Shown: piece after piece, positions 31,338 through 34,379 of the stretch | How the letters are laid out: each line of letters starts with the position of its first letter | Position numbering within the stretch: position 1 is the first letter of the stretch | NCBI RefSeq assembly: GCF_002157625.1 | Contig: NZ_BDMM01000009.1 | Coordinates: 1-34,379, forward strand | Length of the DNA: 34,379 bases | Source of the DNA: Brevundimonas sp. SH203 | Lineage (GTDB): Bacteria > Pseudomonadota > Alphaproteobacteria > Caulobacterales > Caulobacteraceae | Direction: 5' to 3' | Notes under the pieces: model-generated | What the model was told of the DNA's origin: nothing | The model's input: only the letters and a program-made list of their open reading frames with translations | The model's database searches: none | Program-made: the position numbers and the translations under genes

Positions 31338-33082
31338 TGGCCGTCACCGGTATTTCCGCCAACCGCCTCGAACTGCTGCAGATCGCCGATGCGGTCGCCC
31401 GCGAGAAGAACATCGACCGCGAGATCGTGATCGAGGCCATCGAGGAGGCGATCCAGAAGGGCGCCAAGTCGCGTTACGGCGCCCACCACGACATTCGCGC
31501 CAAGATCGACCACAAGACCGGCGAACTGGCCCTGACCCGTCACGTCACCATCGTCGCCGACGACTGGATGCCGGAAGACGAGCTGGAAGAGTTCAACGAC
31601 AGCGCCATGGTGCGCCTGAAGGACGCCTCCAAGCGCGATCCCGAGGCCGAGGTCGGCAAGGAATACGTCGAGAACCTGCCGCCGTTCGAGTTCGGCCGCG
31701 TCCAGACCCAGATGGCCCGTCAGGTCGTGACCGGAAAGGTCCGCGAGGCCGAACGCGCCAACCAGTACGAAGAGTTCAAGGATCGCGTCGGCGAGATCGT
31801 CAACGGCACGGTCAAGCGCGTCGAATACGGCAACACCATCGTCGACCTGGGCCGGGGCGAAGGCGTCATGCGCCGCGACCAGTCCATCCCGCGCGAAGTG
31901 TTCAACATCGGCGACCGCATCCGCACCTACATCTACGACGTCCGGCCCGAGGCCAAGGGCCCGCAGGTCATGCTGTCGCGCGCCCACCCGGGCTTCATGG
32001 CCAAGCTGTTCGCCCAGGAAGTGCCGGAAGTTTACGACGGCGTGATCGAAATCCGCGCCGCTGCGCGTGACAGCGGCTCGCGCGCTAAGATGGCCGTCCT
32101 GTCGAACGACAGCTCCATCGACCCCGTCGGCGCCTGCGTCGGCATGCGCGGCTCGCGCGTTCAGGCGGTCGTCGCCGAGCTGCAGGGCGAGAAGATCGAC
32201 ATCATCCAGTGGAACCCGGACGAGCCGACCTTCATCGTCAACGCCCTGGCGCCCGCCGAAGTCTCCAAGGTCGTGCTGGACGAGGAAGCCGGCCGCGTCG
32301 AAGTGGTCGTGCCGGACGAGCAACTGTCGCTGGCCATCGGCCGTCGCGGCCAGAACGTGCGCCTGGCCAGCCAGCTGACCGGCTGGCAGATCGACATCAT
32401 CACCGAGGCGCAGGACAGCGAACGCCGTCAGCGCGAGTTCACCGAACGCACCGCCCTGTTCCAGGAAGCCCTGGACGTTGACGAAGTCATCGCCCAGCTG
32501 CTGGTGACGGAAGGCTTCGCCACGGTGGAAGACCTGGCCTATGTCGACGCCTATGAAGTCTCCGAGATCGAGGGCTTCGACGAGGAGACCGCCGAGGAGC
32601 TGCAGACCCGCGCCCGTGAATTCCTGGACAAGAAGGCCGCTGAGCTGGACGCCAAGCGCGTCGCCCTGGGCGTCGAGGACGCGGTTCTGGACGTGCCGGG
32701 CGTGACCCTGGCCATGGCCGTCGCCCTGGGCGAAGGCGGCGTCAAGACGGTCGAGGATCTGGCCGACCTGGCCACCGACGAGATCCGCGGCGGTTACGAG
32801 GTCAGGAACGGCGAACGGGTGAAGGTCCCCGGCGTTCTGGAAAGCTTCAACCTGGCCCAGGAAGACGCCGAGCTGCTGATCCTGCAGGCCCGCGTCGCCG
32901 CCGGCTGGATCGACGCCTCGGAACTGCCCCAGCCCGAGCCGGAAGAATATGAGGAAGACGGCGAATACGCCGAGGGCGAATACGACCCCGACCAGGTCTT
33001 CGGCGACGCGCCGGAAGCCGAAGCCGACACGGCCGCCGAGGACGATGCGTCGTCCGACGCCGACCAGTCGCGCGACGCATGA
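31337..33082 (+). CDS. nusA: Transcription termination/antitermination factor NusA
   Basis: 581 residues. It binds RNA polymerase and modulates pausing, termination and antitermination. The N-terminal polymerase-binding domain is about 1-130 ([20 protein letters not shown]). The S1 domain is about 140-205 ([20 protein letters not shown]). KH1 and KH2 follow to about 380 ([39 protein letters not shown]). Two helix-hairpin-helix-like acidic repeats come next ([17 protein letters not shown] and [17 protein letters not shown]). A very acidic tail closes the protein. Translation starts on the base where rimP ends. It is the second gene of the rimP operon. Confidence 0.97.
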   Translation: MAVTGISANRLELLQIADAVAREKNIDREIVIEAIEEAIQKGAKSRYGAHHDIRAKIDHKTGELALTRHVTIVADDWMPEDELEEFNDSAMVRLKDASKRDPEAEVGKEYVENLPPFEFGRVQTQMARQVVTGKVREAERANQYEEFKDRVGEIVNGTVKRVEYGNTIVDLGRGEGVMRRDQSIPREVFNIGDRIRTYIYDVRPEAKGPQVMLSRAHPGFMAKLFAQEVPEVYDGVIEIRAAARDSGSRAKMAVLSNDSSIDPVGACVGMRGSRVQAVVAELQGEKIDIIQWNPDEPTFIVNALAPAEVSKVVLDEEAGRVEVVVPDEQLSLAIGRRGQNVRLASQLTGWQIDIITEAQDSERRQREFTERTALFQEALDVDEVIAQLLVTEGFATVEDLAYVDAYEVSEIEGFDEETAEELQTRAREFLDKKAAELDAKRVALGVEDAVLDVPGVTLAMAVALGEGGVKTVEDLADLATDEIRGGYEVRNGERVKVPGVLESFNLAQEDAELLILQARVAAGWIDASELPQPEPEEYEEDGEYAEGEYDPDQVFGDAPEAEADTAAEDDASSDADQSRDA

Positions 33083-33100
33083 TGAAGGACCTGACCGTAC

Positions 33101-33760
33101 ATGAGCTTGCGCGACGCGACGATCGATAGGGAACGCCGGGACCTCGTTTCTCACGAGGTCATGGATGAATCTCGTCTGATCCGTTTCGTCGCCGGGCCTG
33201 ACGGCCAGGTGGTTCCCGACCTGGGCAGGAAACTGCCCGGGCGCGGCCTGTGGGTCGAAGCCAGCCGCGCCTCGGTGGAGGCGGCGGTCAAAAAGAACGG
33301 CTTCACCCGCGCGGCCAAGACCCGCCTGAACGCCCCTGCCGACCTGGCCGATACGGTCGAGCGGCTGCTGGCGCGGCGTTGCTTGGACCAGCTGGGTCTT
33401 GCCCGGCGCGAAGGCGTGCTTATATCCGGCTTCGAAAAATCCGCCGCCAGCCTGCGCTCTGGCAAGGTCGCCTGGGTGGTCGAGGCCGCCGACGGGGCTG
33501 CCGATGGGCGCGGAAAACTGCTGGCCCTGGCCCGTCATCAGACCGCCAAGGTGTGCGGCGCCTTCACGGCGGACGATTTGAGTTTGGCCCTTGGGCTGGA
33601 AAATGCGATACACGCCGTCCTGCTTGCGGGCGGACGGGCCGATCGCTGGACCATCGAGGTCGAACGACTGGCTGGATTTCGGCCGCTTCGCCCTTCTCAC
33701 TGGGAGGTTTCCGGTGGCGAGGACGGATCGGCGGGAGCGCTCCCCCCAGGGGCGAGCTGA
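33101..33760 (+). CDS. YlxR-family RNA-binding protein with L7Ae-like C-terminal domain
   Basis: 219 residues. The N-terminal YlxR/DUF448 domain has SRLIRFVAGPDGQVVPDLGR and KLPGRGLWVEAS. The C-terminal half (LLARRCLDQLGLARREGVLI, GFEKSAASLRSGKVAWVVEA, then ADGRGKLLALA) resembles the L7Ae/L30e RNA-binding fold. This two-domain form between nusA and infB is usual in alphaproteobacteria. YlxR proteins bind RNA and have been linked to RNase P or translation, but the role here is inferred. An AAGGA lies about 10 bases before the ATG. Confidence 0.9.
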   Translation: MSLRDATIDRERRDLVSHEVMDESRLIRFVAGPDGQVVPDLGRKLPGRGLWVEASRASVEAAVKKNGFTRAAKTRLNAPADLADTVERLLARRCLDQLGLARREGVLISGFEKSAASLRSGKVAWVVEAADGAADGRGKLLALARHQTAKVCGAFTADDLSLALGLENAIHAVLLAGGRADRWTIEVERLAGFRPLRPSHWEVSGGEDGSAGALPPGAS

Positions 33761-33868
33761 GGATTTTGGCGGCCGAGGGCCTGTCTCCCAGGACGGAGAC
33801 GGGCTCACGGTCGTTCATGGGTATTGGATGACGACGGCGGGATTTTCCGCCCCGAGTAAAGCGACCGG

Positions 33869-34379
33869 ATGAGCGACGAAAACGACAAGACCAACCAGGG
33901 CCAAGGCGCGGGACAAGGCAATGCGGGGGGCACGCCCTCCCAGTCGGGGCCGCGCGCCCCGCTGAGCCTGAAGCCGCGCGCCGCGGGCTCGGTTTCGACG
34001 GGAACGGTGAAACAGAGCTTCAGTCACGGCCGCTCCAAGACGGTGGTGGTCGAGACCAAGCGTCGCGCCGGCGCCGGCGGTCCGCAACGTCCGCAGGGCT
34101 TCGATGTCGCGCGCCCGCAGGCCTCGGCCCAGGCGCCGCGTCCGCAGGGGCCGCGTCCGTCGCAACCCGCCGGCGGCGCCTTGTCGGCCGAGGAGCAGGA
34201 AGCGCGTCGTCGCGCCATCGCCCTGGCCACCCAGGCCAACGCCGCCAAGGCAGCCGCCGACGCCGCCGCCAAGGCCGCCGCCGACGCCGCCGCGCGTGAA
34301 CAGGCCGCCGCCACCGAACGCGCTGCACAGGCCGCGCGCGACGAGGCCGCCGCCGCCAAGGCCGCCGCCGAGGCCGCCC
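33869..34379 (+). CDS. infB: Translation initiation factor IF-2, N-terminal part (runs off the window)
   Basis: The ATG at 33869 opens a frame of 170 codons cut by the window end. It begins MSDENDKTNQGQGAGQG and contains LSLKPRAAGSVSTGTVKQSF followed by HGRSKTVVVETKRR, the signature of alphaproteobacterial IF-2 N-termini. A long Ala/Lys/Glu-rich helical stretch follows (ARRRAIALATQANAAKAAAD). The GTPase domains lie beyond the window. IF-2 brings formyl-Met-tRNA to the 30S subunit. Its position after nusA and ylxR is the standard operon order. No clear ribosome site is seen before the ATG. Confidence 0.95.
   Translation, partial: MSDENDKTNQGQGAGQGNAGGTPSQSGPRAPLSLKPRAAGSVSTGTVKQSFSHGRSKTVVVETKRRAGAGGPQRPQGFDVARPQASAQAPRPQGPRPSQPAGGALSAEEQEARRRAIALATQANAAKAAADAAAKAAADAAAREQAAATERAAQAARDEAAAAKAAAEAA

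Noticed and set aside
31112..33808. 898-codon minus-strand open frame antisense to nusA and ylxR
   Set aside because: Typical high-GC antisense frame; composition is repetitive Val/Gly/Asp/Leu with no family motifs, opposite clear genes.

Overview
The window reads as chromosomal DNA of a GC-rich alphaproteobacterium of the order Caulobacterales, most likely Brevundimonas or a close relative. Grounds are the rimP-nusA-ylxR-infB order, TonB-dependent receptors, ubiE-ubiB, a tandem pair of periplasmic amidohydrolases, and an initiator tRNA with an AGG:CCU variant of the usual three-G:C anticodon stem. Genus is an inference; no 16S rRNA is present.

Layout. 1-7720 is backbone: initiator tRNA with terminator, the remnant of a 5'-nucleotidase gene, a TonB-dependent receptor divergent from a DUF1624 (HGSNAT-like) membrane protein, a broken dnaE2 copy, and a ZnuD-type zinc receptor with a Zur-like operator. 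7724-19680 is an integrated element of about 12 kb. A 15-bp direct repeat copies the 3' end of a tRNA-Arg(CCG) gene. The intact tRNA is at the right end (19667-19743, minus strand), and a tyrosine integrase sits just inside the left end. From left to right the element carries the integrase, a SHOCT-domain membrane protein and a lipoprotein (coupled), an XRE regulator, a protein weakly like ADP-ribosylglycohydrolases, a PD-(D/E)XK nuclease, an HUH-type replication protein, an AlpA-like excisionase coupled to a small gene, and a three-gene block. That block is a large ATPase with two GHKL domains (Hsp90/MORC-like at the N-terminus, histidine-kinase-like at the C-terminus), a receiver protein whose C-terminal region has an RNxxxH motif (HEPN-like), and a convergent m5C DNA methyltransferase.

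19744-34379 is backbone again: SDR oxidoreductase and pterin dehydratase; a Crp/Fnr regulator; ubiE-ubiB for ubiquinone synthesis; a secreted protein and a lipoprotein; arfB-yaiI; two tandem amidohydrolases of which the downstream one has lost its metal ligands; trmB; a DUF1993 protein; and the rimP-nusA-ylxR-infB translation/transcription operon, preceded by a promoter and a terminator-like leader hairpin. infB runs off the right edge.

The best candidate for something undescribed is the block at 14978-19542. A two-component-like pair (double-GHKL ATPase plus REC-HEPN) next to a cytosine methyltransferase on a mobile element suggests a signalling-based defence or restriction-like system. Motifs and gene order are seen directly; the defence role is inferred.
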